A stretch of 64,000 nt of DNA from Paracidovorax oryzae ATCC 19882 (GCF_000687165.1 NZ_JMKU01000005.1:248001-312000); one strand, 5' to 3'; positions 9,219-18,547 are shown, numbered from the stretch's first letter. Notes: generated by a model not told the origin, from the letters alone. Translations and numbers: made by a program.

Positions 9219-10064
9219 ATGAACACTCCCGACCAATCCCAGCTGGGCCGCGTTTCCGGCTACGCCGACCAGTACGACGCCTCGCTGCTGTTCCCCCTGC
9301 CCCGCCAGCCCAAGCGCGACGAGATCGGCGTGACGGGAGCCCCGCCCTTTTTCGGGGCAGACCTGTGGACCGCCTTCGAGCTGTCATGGCTGAACCTGCG
9401 CGGCAAGCCGCAGGTCGCGCTCGCGCACATCACCGTTCCCTGCGAGACGCCCAACATCATCGAGAGCAAGTCGTTCAAGCTCTACCTGAACAGCTTCAAC
9501 AACACGCGATTCGCGGATGCCGCGGAAGTGCAGGCGCGCATCCGGACGGACATCAGCGAGGCCGCGTGGCGCGGCTCGGACCGCCAGGCGACCGTGGGCG
9601 TGAAACTGGTGCTGCCCGAGATGTTCGACCGCGAGCCCGTGCAGGAACTCGACGGCCTGCTGCTGGACCGCCTGGACGTGGAGTGCACGCACTACACCCC
9701 CGCCCCGGAACTGCTGCATGCGAACCACGGCGAAGCCCCCGTCACGGAAACGCTCACCAGCCACCTGCTCAAGAGCAATTGCCTGGTGACGGGGCAGCCG
9801 GACTGGGGCAGCGTGCGCATCCAGTACAGCGGGGCCCAGATCGACCAGGCCGGCCTGCTGCAGTACCTGGTCAGCTTCCGCAACCACAACGAGTTCCACG
9901 AGCAGTGCGTGGAGCGCATCTTCATGGACCTGTGGACGCGTTGCCGCCCGATCAAGCTGTCGGTGTACGCGCGCTACACCCGGCGCGGCGGGCTGGACAT
10001 CAATCCGCTGCGCACAAGCCATCCCCAGGCACTGCCGGCCAACATCCGCACGGCGCGGCAATAG
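9219..10064 (+). CDS. queF: NADPH-dependent 7-cyano-7-deazaguanine reductase QueF (long, two-fold form)
   Basis: QueF reduces preQ0 to preQ1 in queuosine biosynthesis. The 281 residues match the E. coli-type, unimodular QueF with two tunnelling-fold halves. The QueF motif [11 protein letters not shown] lies near residue 82 in the N-terminal half. The catalytic Cys188 ([13 protein letters not shown]) with Asp195 lies in the C-terminal half, followed by [10 protein letters not shown] for substrate binding. The gene starts with ATG 9219, 16 nt after the oxygenase gene, and converges on the SirB1-like gene 2 nt beyond its stop. Confidence 0.96.
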   Translation: MNTPDQSQLGRVSGYADQYDASLLFPLPRQPKRDEIGVTGAPPFFGADLWTAFELSWLNLRGKPQVALAHITVPCETPNIIESKSFKLYLNSFNNTRFADAAEVQARIRTDISEAAWRGSDRQATVGVKLVLPEMFDREPVQELDGLLLDRLDVECTHYTPAPELLHANHGEAPVTETLTSHLLKSNCLVTGQPDWGSVRIQYSGAQIDQAGLLQYLVSFRNHNEFHEQCVERIFMDLWTRCRPIKLSVYARYTRRGGLDINPLRTSHPQALPANIRTARQ

Positions 10065-10066
10065 GG

Positions 10067-10918
10067 TCAGTCGCCGGTACGCCGCAGCTGCTCGAGCCGC
10101 GCGGCGATGGCATCGACGTCGAGCGCGTCCTCGGCATGGGCCAGATAGGTTTCGAGGTCCGACACCGCCCCTTCCGCATGGCCGAGTTCAGCCCGTGCGA
10201 GGCCGCGGTCCCGCCACTCGCCCCAGGCATCGGGCAGCAGCAGCACCAGCCGTTCCTGCACGGCCGCGAGACGCCCCCAGTCCTGCTGGGACCGGTGGAT
10301 TTCCTTCAGGTTGCGCAGCATGCGGGCAATGACCTCGCGGGCCGGGGCGGCCTGCAGGTAGAGCCCCAGGGGAACTTCGAAATCGTCCACCAGGCCGCTG
10401 CGCCGCCGGAACGGCTCCAGCCGCTCGGCCAGGTCTTCGCGGGACAGGGACTGGCCCGTGGTCGGGTCCAGCACCACCTGTCCACGCGGCAGCAGCACCT
10501 TGACCATGAAATGCCCGGGAAACGAGATGCCCCGCGCATGCAGCCCCAGCCCCTGCGCCAGTTCCATCCACAGCACGGCCAGGGAAATCGGAATGCCCCG
10601 GCGCGTACGGAGCACGGCGTTCAGATAGCTGTTGTCCGGGTCGTAGTAGTTGTTGACGTTGCCACCGAAGCCCAGGTCGTGGAAGAAGAACTGGTTGAGC
10701 GACCGCAGCCGCTGCAGCGACGAAGCATCCTCCGGCAACCGGCGACGCACACGCGCCAGCAACTGGTCCATGTCGCCAAGCAGCTGCTGCACGTCGAACT
10801 CGGGGTATTCGTCGTGGGCGATGCAGGCCGCGGCTTCCAGCAGGGGGAATTGTTCGTCGCTCTGCACGAGGGCGGCGAAGTATTCGAGCGGTGTCGGTAG
10901 GGAATAGCTCAGAGCCAT
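10067..10918 (-). CDS. SirB1 family protein (transglutaminase-like fold with TPR-like tail)
   Basis: This 283-residue cytoplasmic protein has the SirB1/UPF0162 layout. The transglutaminase-like core carries NNYYDPDNSYLNAVLRTRRGIPISLAVLW and GISFPGHFMVKV. It is followed by a helical, TPR-like C-terminus (about 200-280). The catalytic Cys of true transglutaminases is absent at the expected place, where ISLAVLW is seen, so an enzymatic role is doubtful. The cellular function of this family is not known. Start ATG 10918; the stop lies 2 nt from that of queF, so the two genes are tail to tail. Confidence 0.85.
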   Translation of the reverse strand: MALSYSLPTPLEYFAALVQSDEQFPLLEAAACIAHDEYPEFDVQQLLGDMDQLLARVRRRLPEDASSLQRLRSLNQFFFHDLGFGGNVNNYYDPDNSYLNAVLRTRRGIPISLAVLWMELAQGLGLHARGISFPGHFMVKVLLPRGQVVLDPTTGQSLSREDLAERLEPFRRRSGLVDDFEVPLGLYLQAAPAREVIARMLRNLKEIHRSQQDWGRLAAVQERLVLLLPDAWGEWRDRGLARAELGHAEGAVSDLETYLAHAEDALDVDAIAARLEQLRRTGD

Positions 10919-10995
10919 GCCAGTGGTTGTACGGGCGTGCGCCGGGGGGCGTCAAGCAGACGCATTCCACGCATTGGTAAATTTTTTGTCGGGTT

Positions 10996-12561
10996 TCAGC
11001 GGCGCAGCAGCTGGCGCAGCTTCATCCCCGCCGCCCACAGCGCGCCAAAGTACAGCACCGCGGCCCCCGCCAGGAAAACCGCAAGCCACCCCACGCGCTG
11101 CGCCTCGTGGGCCCGCATCGCGATCCAGTCGATGTACCGGCTGGCCCAGATCAGGAAGATCGCCAGCAGGGCGCTGGCTGCCACGACCTGCAGCAGCAGG
11201 CGCCCCCAGCCGGGCTGCGGCTGGAAGCTGCCGCGGCGCAGCAGCCCGACCAGCAGCCACACGGCATTCACCAGCGCGCCCAGCCCGATGGACAGCGCCA
11301 GGCCCGCATGCTCCAGCGTCGGCACCAGGACGGCGTTGAGCAGCTGGGTCACGCACAGCACGGCCACCGCGATGCGCACGGGAGTGCGGATGTCCTGGCT
11401 GGCGTAGTAGCCGGGAGCAAGCACCTTGATGGCGACGAGGCCCAGCAACCCCACGCCGTAGCCGGCGAGCGCCAGGGCGATCTGCCCCACGTCGCCATCG
11501 TGCAGCGCGCCATGGTGGAACAGCGTGGCCACCAGCGGCTGCGCGAAGGTGAGCAGGGCCACGGCGCACGGCACGGACAGCACCACCACGATGCGAAGGC
11601 CCCAGTCCAGCATGGCGGAATACCGCTGCGCGTCGCCGGCGGCACGGGCGGCCGCCAGTTGCGGCGTGAGCACCACGCCCAGGGCGACGCCCAGCAGCGA
11701 GGTGGGGAACTCCATCAGGCGGTCCGCGTAGAACAGCCAGGTGACGCTGCCCGGGGCCAGGTAGGACGCGATCTGCGTGTTGATCATCAGGGAGATCTGC
11801 GCCACGCCCACGCCCAGCAGCGCCGGCCCCATGAGCGTGAGGATGCGCCGCACCCCGGGCGCCTGCCAGGCGGCCCGGACCGCGGCGGGCGACATGCCGA
11901 TGCGCGGCAGCAGCCGCAGCCGGTGCAGCGCCGGCAGTTGCACGGCCAGTTGCGCGATCCCACCCAGCATCACCCCTCCCGCCATGGCGTAGATGGGCTC
12001 GATGCCGCGGGCGGCCAGTTGCGGCGCGCCCAGCCACGCGGCGAGGATCATGCAGAGGTTGAGCAGCACCGGCGTGGCCGCCGGCACGGCGAAACGCTTC
12101 CACGTATTGAGCACGCCGGCGGACAGCGCCACCAGCGACATGAAGCCGATGTAGGGGAACATCCAGCGCGTCATCAGCACGGCTGCGTCGTAGCCCTCCG
12201 GGTTCTGCCGCAGGCCGCTGGCCAGCAGCCAGACCAGCAGCGGCGCGCCCAGCACGCCCGCCAGGCAGGTGAAGAGCAGCACCCAGAAGAGCGTGGTCGC
12301 CACGCTCGAGATCAGCGCGCGCGTGGCGTCCTCGCCATGCTGCGCCCGGTGCGTGGCCAGCACGGGCACGAAGGCCTGGCTGAATGCCCCTTCGGCGAAG
12401 AGGCGGCGGAACAGGTTGGGAATGCGGAAAGCGACGTTGAAGGCGTCGGTGAGGGCGCTCGCGCCGAACATCGATGCCATGAGCAGATCGCGCGCCAGCC
12501 CCGTCACGCGGGAGGCCAGGGTCAGCAGGGAGACAGTGGAGGCGGCTTTGAACAGGGACAC
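10996..12561 (-). CDS. murJ: Lipid II flippase MurJ
   Basis: MurJ moves lipid II across the inner membrane for peptidoglycan synthesis. The 521-residue protein is polytopic with about 14 transmembrane helices. Family landmarks are LTLASRVTGLARDLLMASMFGAS, FRIPNLFRRLFAEGAFSQAFVPV and, in the middle, FYADRLMEFPTSLLGVALGVVLTP. The first helix begins right after a GTG at 12561 (SLFKAASTVSLLTLASR), and the resulting length equals the usual family size. The longer frame from 12678 would prepend a non-conserved basic stretch. It is divergent from rpsT, an arrangement frequent in betaproteobacteria. Confidence 0.95.
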   Translation of the reverse strand: MSLFKAASTVSLLTLASRVTGLARDLLMASMFGASALTDAFNVAFRIPNLFRRLFAEGAFSQAFVPVLATHRAQHGEDATRALISSVATTLFWVLLFTCLAGVLGAPLLVWLLASGLRQNPEGYDAAVLMTRWMFPYIGFMSLVALSAGVLNTWKRFAVPAATPVLLNLCMILAAWLGAPQLAARGIEPIYAMAGGVMLGGIAQLAVQLPALHRLRLLPRIGMSPAAVRAAWQAPGVRRILTLMGPALLGVGVAQISLMINTQIASYLAPGSVTWLFYADRLMEFPTSLLGVALGVVLTPQLAAARAAGDAQRYSAMLDWGLRIVVVLSVPCAVALLTFAQPLVATLFHHGALHDGDVGQIALALAGYGVGLLGLVAIKVLAPGYYASQDIRTPVRIAVAVLCVTQLLNAVLVPTLEHAGLALSIGLGALVNAVWLLVGLLRRGSFQPQPGWGRLLLQVVAASALLAIFLIWASRYIDWIAMRAHEAQRVGWLAVFLAGAAVLYFGALWAAGMKLRQLLRR

Positions 12562-12641
12562 GGGCAGGAGTGTATGCGCTACGCACCGTGGCCCGCCGCC
12601 CCGCGGCAGGGGCAGGTGAAGCGCCCCGCGGCGGCCTGGGC

Positions 12642-12647
12642 TATAAT
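12642..12647 (+). promoter_or_regulatory. Candidate -10 box of the rpsT promoter
   Basis: A perfect TATAAT lies 45 nt before the rpsT start codon. A -35 element is not obvious in the GC-rich sequence upstream. An AGGAA ribosome site sits just before ATG 12693. Confidence 0.5.
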
Positions 12648-12692
12648 TGCCGGCTTTGCTGACATCATCCTCAGACACCTAAGGAACACATC

Positions 12693-12992
12693 ATGGCATC
12701 TGCCAAGCCCAAGAAAAAGAACCCCCGCCTCGCCTCCGGCCGCAAGCGCGCGCGCCAGGACGTGAAGCTGAACGCAGCCAACACCTCGCTGCGCTCGAAG
12801 TACCGCACCGCCGTCAAGAACGTCGAGAAGGCCGTCCTGGCCGGCGACAAGACGAAGGCCTCCGAACTGTTCGCCAAGATGCAGTCCGTGGTCGACACGA
12901 TCGCCGACAAGGGCATCTTCCACAAGAACAAGGCCGCTCGCGACAAGAGCCGCCTGTCCGCCAAGGTGAAAGCCCTGGCACTGGCCGCCTGA
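12693..12992 (+). CDS. rpsT: 30S ribosomal protein S20
   Basis: This 99-residue, strongly basic protein begins [19 protein letters not shown] and contains [17 protein letters not shown] and [20 protein letters not shown]. These are the helical rRNA-binding segments of S20, a primary 16S rRNA binder. Lys-rich composition and length fit the family. It is monocistronic: a TATAAT precedes it and a strong UUCG-capped terminator follows about 80 nt after the stop. It is divergent from murJ. Confidence 0.98.
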   Translation: MASAKPKKKNPRLASGRKRARQDVKLNAANTSLRSKYRTAVKNVEKAVLAGDKTKASELFAKMQSVVDTIADKGIFHKNKAARDKSRLSAKVKALALAA

Positions 12993-13067
12993 CCCTCTTC
13001 AGGCAAAACAGCCCGGGTGGCCCTGCCGCCCGCCGTTTGCAACGGGTGCGCTGTCAGCAAGAAAACG

Positions 13068-13092
13068 GAAAACCGCCTTCGGGCGGTTTTTT
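13068..13092 (+). terminator. rpsT intrinsic terminator
   Basis: CCGCC (13073-13077) and GGCGG (13082-13086) form a stem, extended by flanking A/T pairs, closed by a TTCG tetraloop and followed by six T residues. This is a classic strong terminator. Confidence 0.92.
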
Positions 13093-13120
13093 CGTTTCCG
13101 GCCCCTGCTGCGGCACGCAA

Positions 13121-13165
13121 AGTGGCACCAGGTGCGTATTGCCACTGTATTGATGGTCCCAATAC
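13121..13165 (+). other. Two adjacent hairpins between rpsT and mqo
   Basis: AGTGGCA (13121-13127) pairs with TGCCACT (13140-13146), and directly after it GTATTG (13147-13152) pairs with CAATAC (13160-13165). The block lies downstream of the rpsT terminator in a stretch that is visibly richer in A+T than its surroundings. It could be part of a small RNA, a leader or an operator; nothing in the sequence decides which. Confidence 0.45.
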
Positions 13166-13186
13166 CATGGACTGGGAAAACGAAGC

Positions 13187-13215
13187 TTGATTTTCGCAAA
13201 GGTTTTCACTTTGAT
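13187..13215 (+). promoter_or_regulatory. Candidate sigma-70 promoter for mqo
   Basis: TTGATT (13187-13192) and TTTGAT (13210-13215) are separated by exactly 17 nt. Transcription would start near 13222, giving mqo a leader of about 90 nt that contains the hairpin at 13264-13287. Confidence 0.4.
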
Positions 13216-13263
13216 GGGAGAATCCCGCTTCCAAAAATTTCTGTTTTCCGGTAGCAACGCACG

Positions 13264-13292
13264 GCCTGCCCATCCCTGACGGCAGGCTTTTT
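13264..13292 (+). terminator. Terminator-like hairpin inside the mqo leader
   Basis: GCCTGCC (13264-13270) pairs with GGCAGGC (13281-13287) and is followed by TTTTT. It ends only 21 nt before the mqo ATG, so it is either an attenuator of mqo or the 3' end of a separate small transcript from the rpsT-mqo gap. Confidence 0.65.
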
Positions 13293-13313
13293 CGCGCGCT
13301 GCCTTCGTGCTCC

Positions 13314-15002
13314 ATGAAAAAGATCCTCAAAGCCTTGTCCGGCACCCTGCTGGTGCTCGCCCTGGCCGCTGTACTGTTCCTGTACTGGCCCCTCTTCCCC
13401 CGCTCCGTCCCTCCCGCCGAAAACGACCAGCCCATCGATGTCGCGATGGTCGGCGCCGGCACCATGAGCACCACGCTGGCCACCTACCTGCAGGAGCTGC
13501 AGCCCGACTGGAAGATCCAGGTCTTCGAGCGCCTGGACGGCGTGGCCCTGGAAAGCTCCAATGGCTGGAACAACGCAGGCACGGGGCATTCCGGCTTCGC
13601 GGAACTGAACTACACGCCGCAGCTCCCCGACGGCTCCATCGAAACCAGGCGCGCGGTGGGCATCGCGGAGCAGTTCGAGGTGTCGCGCCAGTTCTGGGCG
13701 CACCAGATCGGCCGGGGCGCCATGCAGGCGCCGGGCACCTTCATCAACCCGACGCCCCACATGAGCTTCGTCTGGGGAGACGACAACATCGCCTACCTGC
13801 GCAAGCGCCATGCCGCGCTGGTCCGCAATCCGCTCTTCTACGGCATGCAGTACTCGGAGGACCAGGCACAGATCCGCCAGTGGGCTCCGCTGATGATCGA
13901 GGGTCGCGATCCGGCCCAGAAGGTGGCCGCCACCTACATGCCCCTGGGCACCGACGTGAACTACGGCGCGGTGACGAACCAGCTCATGGCGGGCCTGCGC
14001 AAGAACCCGAATTTCACGCTGAGCCTGCAGCACGAAGTGCGCGCGCTGCGCCAGAACGCCGACAAGACCTGGAACGTGACCGTGGCCCAGCTGGCCGAGG
14101 GCGGCAAGGAAAAGACCATCAAGGCCCGCTTCGTCTTCGTGGGCGCCGGCGGTGCGGCCCTCAAGCTGCTGCAGGCATCGGGCATTCCCGAGTCGAAGAA
14201 CTACGCGGGCTTCCCCGTGGGCGGGCAGTTCCTCGCCACCGAGAACCCCGAACTCACCGCGCGCCATGACGTGAAGGCCTACGGCATCGCCTCGACCGGC
14301 TCCCCGCCGATGTCGGTTCCGCACATGGATGCGCGCAATCTGGACGGCAAGCCGGTCGTGCTCTTCGGGCCCTTCGCCCTGGCCACCACCAAGTTCCTGA
14401 AGCACGGCTCCTGGTTCGACCTGTTCTCTTCCGTCACGCACGACAACCTCGTGGGCATGCTGCGCGTGGGCATCCACAACCTCGACCTCGTGAAGTACCT
14501 GGTGCAGCAGGCGGAACTCACCGACGAGGACCGCTACAGGGAGCTGCAGGCCTACTTCCCGCAGGCCAGGCGCGAGGACTGGCGCCTGATCACCGCCGGG
14601 CAGCGCGTGCAGGTGATCAAGCGCGACCCGGAAAAAGGCGCGGTGCTGCAGTTCGGCACGGAAGTCGTGACGGATACCGACGGCACGATCGCGGCCCTGA
14701 TGGGCGCCTCTCCCGGCGCATCGACGGCGCCCTACATCATGCTGAACCTGATGGCCAAGGCGTTCCCCCGGCAGATGACGGACGCCGGCTGGAAGCCGCG
14801 CCTGCAGCAGATCATCCCGTCGTATGGCAGCAAGATCAACGACAGCCCGGCCACGACCAACGAGATCAGGCGCATGACCAGCACGGCCCTGCACCTGCCC
14901 TACCTGGATGTTCCGGCCGGCCTCTCCCCGTCCGCCACGCCGCCGGCCGCCGTGGCACCGGCCGCTCCGCGCAACCAGAACAAGGAAATGCAGGCGCTCT
15001 GA
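13314..15002 (+). CDS. mqo: Malate:quinone oxidoreductase, membrane-anchored
   Basis: Mqo oxidises malate to oxaloacetate and passes electrons to quinone, serving the TCA cycle. The 562 residues begin with an uncleaved hydrophobic segment ([20 protein letters not shown], about 5-24). The FAD-binding motif [17 protein letters not shown] follows. Family blocks include [45 protein letters not shown] and the [14 protein letters not shown] region. Most Mqo proteins are peripheral, so the N-terminal anchor is a variation. The last 30 residues are Pro/Ala-rich and outside the family core. ATG 13314 follows a terminator-like hairpin, and a strong terminator follows the stop. Confidence 0.95.
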   Translation: MKKILKALSGTLLVLALAAVLFLYWPLFPRSVPPAENDQPIDVAMVGAGTMSTTLATYLQELQPDWKIQVFERLDGVALESSNGWNNAGTGHSGFAELNYTPQLPDGSIETRRAVGIAEQFEVSRQFWAHQIGRGAMQAPGTFINPTPHMSFVWGDDNIAYLRKRHAALVRNPLFYGMQYSEDQAQIRQWAPLMIEGRDPAQKVAATYMPLGTDVNYGAVTNQLMAGLRKNPNFTLSLQHEVRALRQNADKTWNVTVAQLAEGGKEKTIKARFVFVGAGGAALKLLQASGIPESKNYAGFPVGGQFLATENPELTARHDVKAYGIASTGSPPMSVPHMDARNLDGKPVVLFGPFALATTKFLKHGSWFDLFSSVTHDNLVGMLRVGIHNLDLVKYLVQQAELTDEDRYRELQAYFPQARREDWRLITAGQRVQVIKRDPEKGAVLQFGTEVVTDTDGTIAALMGASPGASTAPYIMLNLMAKAFPRQMTDAGWKPRLQQIIPSYGSKINDSPATTNEIRRMTSTALHLPYLDVPAGLSPSATPPAAVAPAAPRNQNKEMQAL

Positions 15003-15028
15003 GGCCGATGCCCAGGCGTACTGACTGA

Positions 15029-15066
15029 GCCGCGCTGGATGGCAATGCCGCCAGCGCGGCTTTTTT
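15029..15066 (+). terminator. mqo intrinsic terminator
   Basis: GCCGCGCTGG (15029-15038) and CCAGCGCGGC (15051-15060) form a 10-bp stem followed by TTTTTT. It lies between the mqo stop and the convergent DUF3579 gene. Confidence 0.93.
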
Positions 15067-15128
15067 CATGCCGATCCGATGGCCGGCAGCCGTGCCCGGA
15101 GCACAGCGCGGCGGGCGAAGAAAAGCGC

Positions 15129-15458
15129 TCAGGCCTTGCCGGGAGCGGGGTTGCCGTCCGGCAGCAGGCAGGCCTCGGCCACCTGCAGGCCGTTGTCGCG
15201 CGCGAAATTCATGACGAAATCCCAGGCCATGGGTTCATGCGTCTGCAGGTCACGGTGGACCACCACGCACTTCACGCCATTCATGGTGGTGGGCACGCAC
15301 CAGGGGGAATAGCTCAGGTGGCTGCCCGGCCGTGCGCCGCCGGGCCGGAACTGGCCCATGACGCCCGCCAGGCGCTCGGCCCAGTCGCTGGGGCGGAAGG
15401 TTTTCCCGTCGTGGGTGATGCCTTGGATGAAGACTTCTTTCGAGTTGGGGGAAACCAT
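15129..15458 (-). CDS. DUF3579 family protein
   Basis: This 109-residue soluble protein contains the DUF3579-like core: EVFIQGITHDGKTFRPSDWAERLAGVM, then WCVPTTMNGVKCVVVHRDL and EPMAWDFVMNFARDNGL. Members are small betaproteobacterial proteins of unknown function. No catalytic motif, membrane helix or signal peptide is visible. It starts at ATG 15458 and faces the argD gene across a 262-bp gap that contains a perfect 14-bp palindrome, so both genes may share regulation. The family call is from recollection of the sequence pattern. Confidence 0.8.
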   Translation of the reverse strand: MVSPNSKEVFIQGITHDGKTFRPSDWAERLAGVMGQFRPGGARPGSHLSYSPWCVPTTMNGVKCVVVHRDLQTHEPMAWDFVMNFARDNGLQVAEACLLPDGNPAPGKA

Positions 15459-15512
15459 GGGGGATCGGGGGGTCGTGGAGGGAAGTCGCCGCAGGATCGC
15501 CGCCAGGCGCTA

Positions 15513-15542
15513 CTGACCAGCATTCTAACTCTTATATAAGAG
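15513..15542 (+). promoter_or_regulatory. Candidate argD promoter with overlapping palindromic operator
   Basis: CTGACC (15513-15518) and TATAAG (15535-15540), spaced by 16 nt, form a plausible promoter reading toward argD. The -10 lies inside a perfect 14-bp palindrome, CTCTTATATAAGAG (15529-15542), which is the position expected of a repressor operator. The rest of the 15459-15720 gap shows nothing else recognisable. Confidence 0.5.
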
Positions 15543-15720
15543 CTACCCACCCCAAAGACCCTGCCCCGGCCACCCCGCCGGCCCGCATGGCTGTGATGCG
15601 CAATCGTCAATGGCGCCGTCATGCCCTGCACCTAGAATCGTGCCTTCGCGCGCCGGGCGGCCTTCTCCCCGGACCGGCGCATTCTTTCCCGATACGCATC
15701 GAATGCCAGGAGATTTCCGC

Positions 15721-16917
15721 ATGAGCGCTTCCGCCCAGCCCGCCTCGCCCCACGTGATGAACACCTATGGCCGCCTGCCGATCGCGCTCGAACGAGGCCA
15801 GGGCTGCAGGGTCTGGGACGTGGACGGCAAGCAGTACCTCGACGCGCTGGGCGGCATCGCAGTGAACACGCTGGGCCACAACCATGCAAAGCTCGTGCCT
15901 GCGCTGCAGGAGCAGGTGGCCAAGCTGATCCACAGTTCCAACTACTACCACGTGCCCCTGCAGGAGCGGCTCGCCGCCCAGCTGGTGGAGCGCTCCGGCA
16001 TGACGAACGTGTTCTTCTGCAACTCCGGGCTGGAGGCCAACGAAGCCGCGCTCAAGCTGGCACGCAAGTACGGCCACGACAAGGGCATCGAGCGCCCGCA
16101 GATCGTGGTCTATGAGAAGGCTTTCCACGGTCGCTCCATCGCCACCCTGTCGGCCACCGGCAACCCGAAGGTGCAGGCCGGCTTCGGCCCTCTGGTCGAA
16201 GGCTTCATCCGCGTGCCGATGAATGACATCGAGGCCATCCGCAAGGCCACGGAAGGCAACCCGGACGTGGTGGCCGTGTTCTTCGAGACCATCCAGGGCG
16301 AAGGCGGCGTGAACCCGATGCGCGTCGAGTACCTGCAGCAACTGCGGCAGCTCTGCGACGAACGCGGCTGGCTGATGATGATCGACGAGGTGCAGTGCGG
16401 CATGGGCCGTACCGGCAAGTGGTTCGCGCACCAGTGGGCCGGCATCGTGCCGGACGTGATGCCGCTCGCCAAGGGCCTGGGCTCGGGCGTGCCGATCGGT
16501 GCGGTGGTGGCCGGCCCCAGGGCGGCAAGCATCTTCGCGCCGGGCAACCACGGCACAACCTTCGGCGGCAATCCGCTGGCCATGCGCGCGGGGGTGGAAA
16601 CCATCCGCATCATGGAAGAAGAAGGCCTGCTGCAGAACGCGGCCGACGTGGGCGCCCACCTGAAGGCGGCCCTGCAGCGCGAGCTGGGCGGGTTGCCCGG
16701 GGTGAAGGAAATCCGCGGCCAGGGCCTGATGCTGGGCATCGAACTCGACCGGCCGTGCGGCGTGCTGGTGGGCCGTGCCGCCGAAGCCGGCCTGCTGCTG
16801 TCCGTCACCGCGGACAGCGTGATCCGCATGGTGCCCGCGCTCATCCTCACGCGCGAGGAAGCCGACGAGATCGTGTCCCTGCTCGCTCCGCTGGTCAAGG
16901 CCTTCCTGGCCGAATGA
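15721..16917 (+). CDS. argD: Acetylornithine aminotransferase
   Basis: ArgD is a class-III PLP aminotransferase making N-acetylornithine in arginine biosynthesis. The 398 residues show MNTYGRLPIALERGQG at the N-terminus and the conserved NSGLEANEAALKLAR. MMIDEVQCGMGRTGKWFAHQ carries the PLP-pyridine Asp, and LAKGLGSGVPIGA the PLP-binding Lys. GNHGTTFGGNPLA follows. ATG 15721 matches the family start. It is followed immediately by argF, whose alternative start overlaps the argD stop, so the two arginine genes are co-transcribed. Confidence 0.95.
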   Translation: MSASAQPASPHVMNTYGRLPIALERGQGCRVWDVDGKQYLDALGGIAVNTLGHNHAKLVPALQEQVAKLIHSSNYYHVPLQERLAAQLVERSGMTNVFFCNSGLEANEAALKLARKYGHDKGIERPQIVVYEKAFHGRSIATLSATGNPKVQAGFGPLVEGFIRVPMNDIEAIRKATEGNPDVVAVFFETIQGEGGVNPMRVEYLQQLRQLCDERGWLMMIDEVQCGMGRTGKWFAHQWAGIVPDVMPLAKGLGSGVPIGAVVAGPRAASIFAPGNHGTTFGGNPLAMRAGVETIRIMEEEGLLQNAADVGAHLKAALQRELGGLPGVKEIRGQGLMLGIELDRPCGVLVGRAAEAGLLLSVTADSVIRMVPALILTREEADEIVSLLAPLVKAFLAE

Positions 16918-16931
16918 AAGCCGCCTCCCCC

Positions 16932-17843
16932 ATGAAGCACTACCTGCAATTCAAGGACCTTTCCGCCGAGGAATACGCCTACCTGTTCGAGCGCGCGGCG
17001 GTCATCAAGGGCAAGTTCAAGAGCTACGAGAAGCACCATCCGCTCACGGACCGCACGCTGGCCATGATCTTCGAGAAGGCCAGCACGCGCACGCGCGTGA
17101 GCTTCGAGGCCGGCATGTACCAGCTCGGCGGCAGCGTGGTGCACCTCACCACGGGCGACAGCCAGCTCGGACGTGCCGAGCCCATCGAGGACAGCGCCAA
17201 GGTCATCAGCCGCATGGTGGACCTGGTGATGATCCGCACCTACGAGCAGACCAAGATCGAGCGCTTCGCTGCGCATTCGCGGGTGCCGGTCATCAACGGC
17301 CTGACCAACGAATTCCACCCCTGCCAGATCCTGGCGGACATCTTCACGTTCATCGAGCACCGCGGCTCCATCCAGGGCAGGACGGTGGCCTGGGTGGGCG
17401 ACGGCAACAACATGGCCAACACCTGGCTGCAGGCGGCCGAACTCCTGGGCTTCACCGTGCACGTGAGCACGCCCTCGGGCTACGAAGTGGACAGCCGCAT
17501 AGCGGGCGTGGCCACCGGATCCCACTACAAGGTGTTCGGCGACCCGCTGGAGGCCTGCCGCGGCGCCGACCTCATCACCACCGACGTGTGGACCAGCATG
17601 GGCTACGAGGCCGAGAACGAGGCCCGCAAGAAGGCCTTCGCCGACTGGTGCGTGGACGCCGAGATGATGGCCGCGGCGCGCCCGGACGCGCTGTTCATGC
17701 ACTGCCTGCCGGCGCACCGCGGCGAGGAAGTGGAAGCCGACGTGATCGACGGCCCGCAATCCGTCGTCTGGGACGAGGCGGAAAACCGCATGCACGTGCA
17801 GAAGGCGCTGATGGAATACCTGCTGCTGGGCCGGATGGCCTGA
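16932..17843 (+). CDS. argF: Ornithine carbamoyltransferase
   Basis: ArgF makes citrulline from ornithine and carbamoyl phosphate. The 303 residues contain the carbamoyl phosphate motif STRTRVSF, the HPCQ box, the ornithine-loop region VWTSMGYE and the catalytic MHCLPAHRGEEVE. ATG 16932 gives the usual family N-terminus MKHYLQFKDLS. An in-frame ATG at 16914 overlaps the argD stop codon (ATGA) and would add six residues; either start implies tight coupling with argD. The following HD-like gene begins 32 nt after the stop. Confidence 0.96.
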   Translation: MKHYLQFKDLSAEEYAYLFERAAVIKGKFKSYEKHHPLTDRTLAMIFEKASTRTRVSFEAGMYQLGGSVVHLTTGDSQLGRAEPIEDSAKVISRMVDLVMIRTYEQTKIERFAAHSRVPVINGLTNEFHPCQILADIFTFIEHRGSIQGRTVAWVGDGNNMANTWLQAAELLGFTVHVSTPSGYEVDSRIAGVATGSHYKVFGDPLEACRGADLITTDVWTSMGYEAENEARKKAFADWCVDAEMMAAARPDALFMHCLPAHRGEEVEADVIDGPQSVVWDEAENRMHVQKALMEYLLLGRMA

Positions 17844-17875
17844 AAAAGCGTTTCCACCGCGGCCCTGCCACCGCC

Positions 17876-18547
17876 ATGGACTCCCGCCAGGACGCCCTGC
17901 TGGGCCGCTGGGAAACACTGGGCCGGTCGCTGTCCCGGCAGGGGCCCGCCTGGGCGGCAGAGGGACGGCGCCTGCTGCGCCACTGGTCGCTCTGGCCCCG
18001 CGCCTACCACGACACGCACCACCTGCGCGCCTGCCTGGACCACTGGGAGGCGGCGCTCATGGCTGCCGGGCCACAGCCCATGGAGGATCCGGAGGCCATC
18101 GCGCTCGCGCTCTGGTTCCACGACGCCGTCTATTGGCCCTGGTCGGGCCGCAACGAGGAACGCAGCGCGCGCTGGGCAGGCCGCTTCCTGCAGGGCCAGG
18201 GCCTGGGCACCGCGCGGGTGGAGACCGTGGAGCGGCACATCCTGGCGACGCGCCATGGAGCGGAACCGCATCCCGCTGGAGATGCCTGCTGGGTGGTGGA
18301 CATCGACCTTGCCATCCTCGGGCAGCCTCCGGCGGTCTATGCCGAATTCGAGCGCAACGTGCGGTGCGAATACCGGTTCGTGCGCTGGCCGCGCTACCAG
18401 GCGGGGCGCTGCGCGGTCCTCCGGTCGTTCCTGGAACGGCCGGCCCTGTATGCCACGCCCTGGTTCCGCGAGCGCTACGAGGCCCAGGCGCGGGAGAATC
18501 TGCGGCATGCACTGGAGGTTCTGGGCCGGGGGATTTCTTCTAGGTAG
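17876..18547 (+). CDS. HD-domain-like metal-dependent phosphohydrolase family protein
   Basis: This 223-residue protein carries scattered His/Asp residues in the pattern of atypical HD proteins: YHDTHHLRACLDHW, ALWFHDAVYWP and VERHILATRHGA, then VVDIDLAILGQ. The family is annotated as predicted metal-dependent HD phosphohydrolases and its substrate is unknown. No signal peptide or membrane helix is seen. It lies 32 nt after argF in the same direction and may be co-transcribed, but no link with arginine synthesis is evident. ATG 17876 is the first start after argF that precedes the conserved region. Confidence 0.8.
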   Translation: MDSRQDALLGRWETLGRSLSRQGPAWAAEGRRLLRHWSLWPRAYHDTHHLRACLDHWEAALMAAGPQPMEDPEAIALALWFHDAVYWPWSGRNEERSARWAGRFLQGQGLGTARVETVERHILATRHGAEPHPAGDACWVVDIDLAILGQPPAVYAEFERNVRCEYRFVRWPRYQAGRCAVLRSFLERPALYATPWFRERYEAQARENLRHALEVLGRGISSR

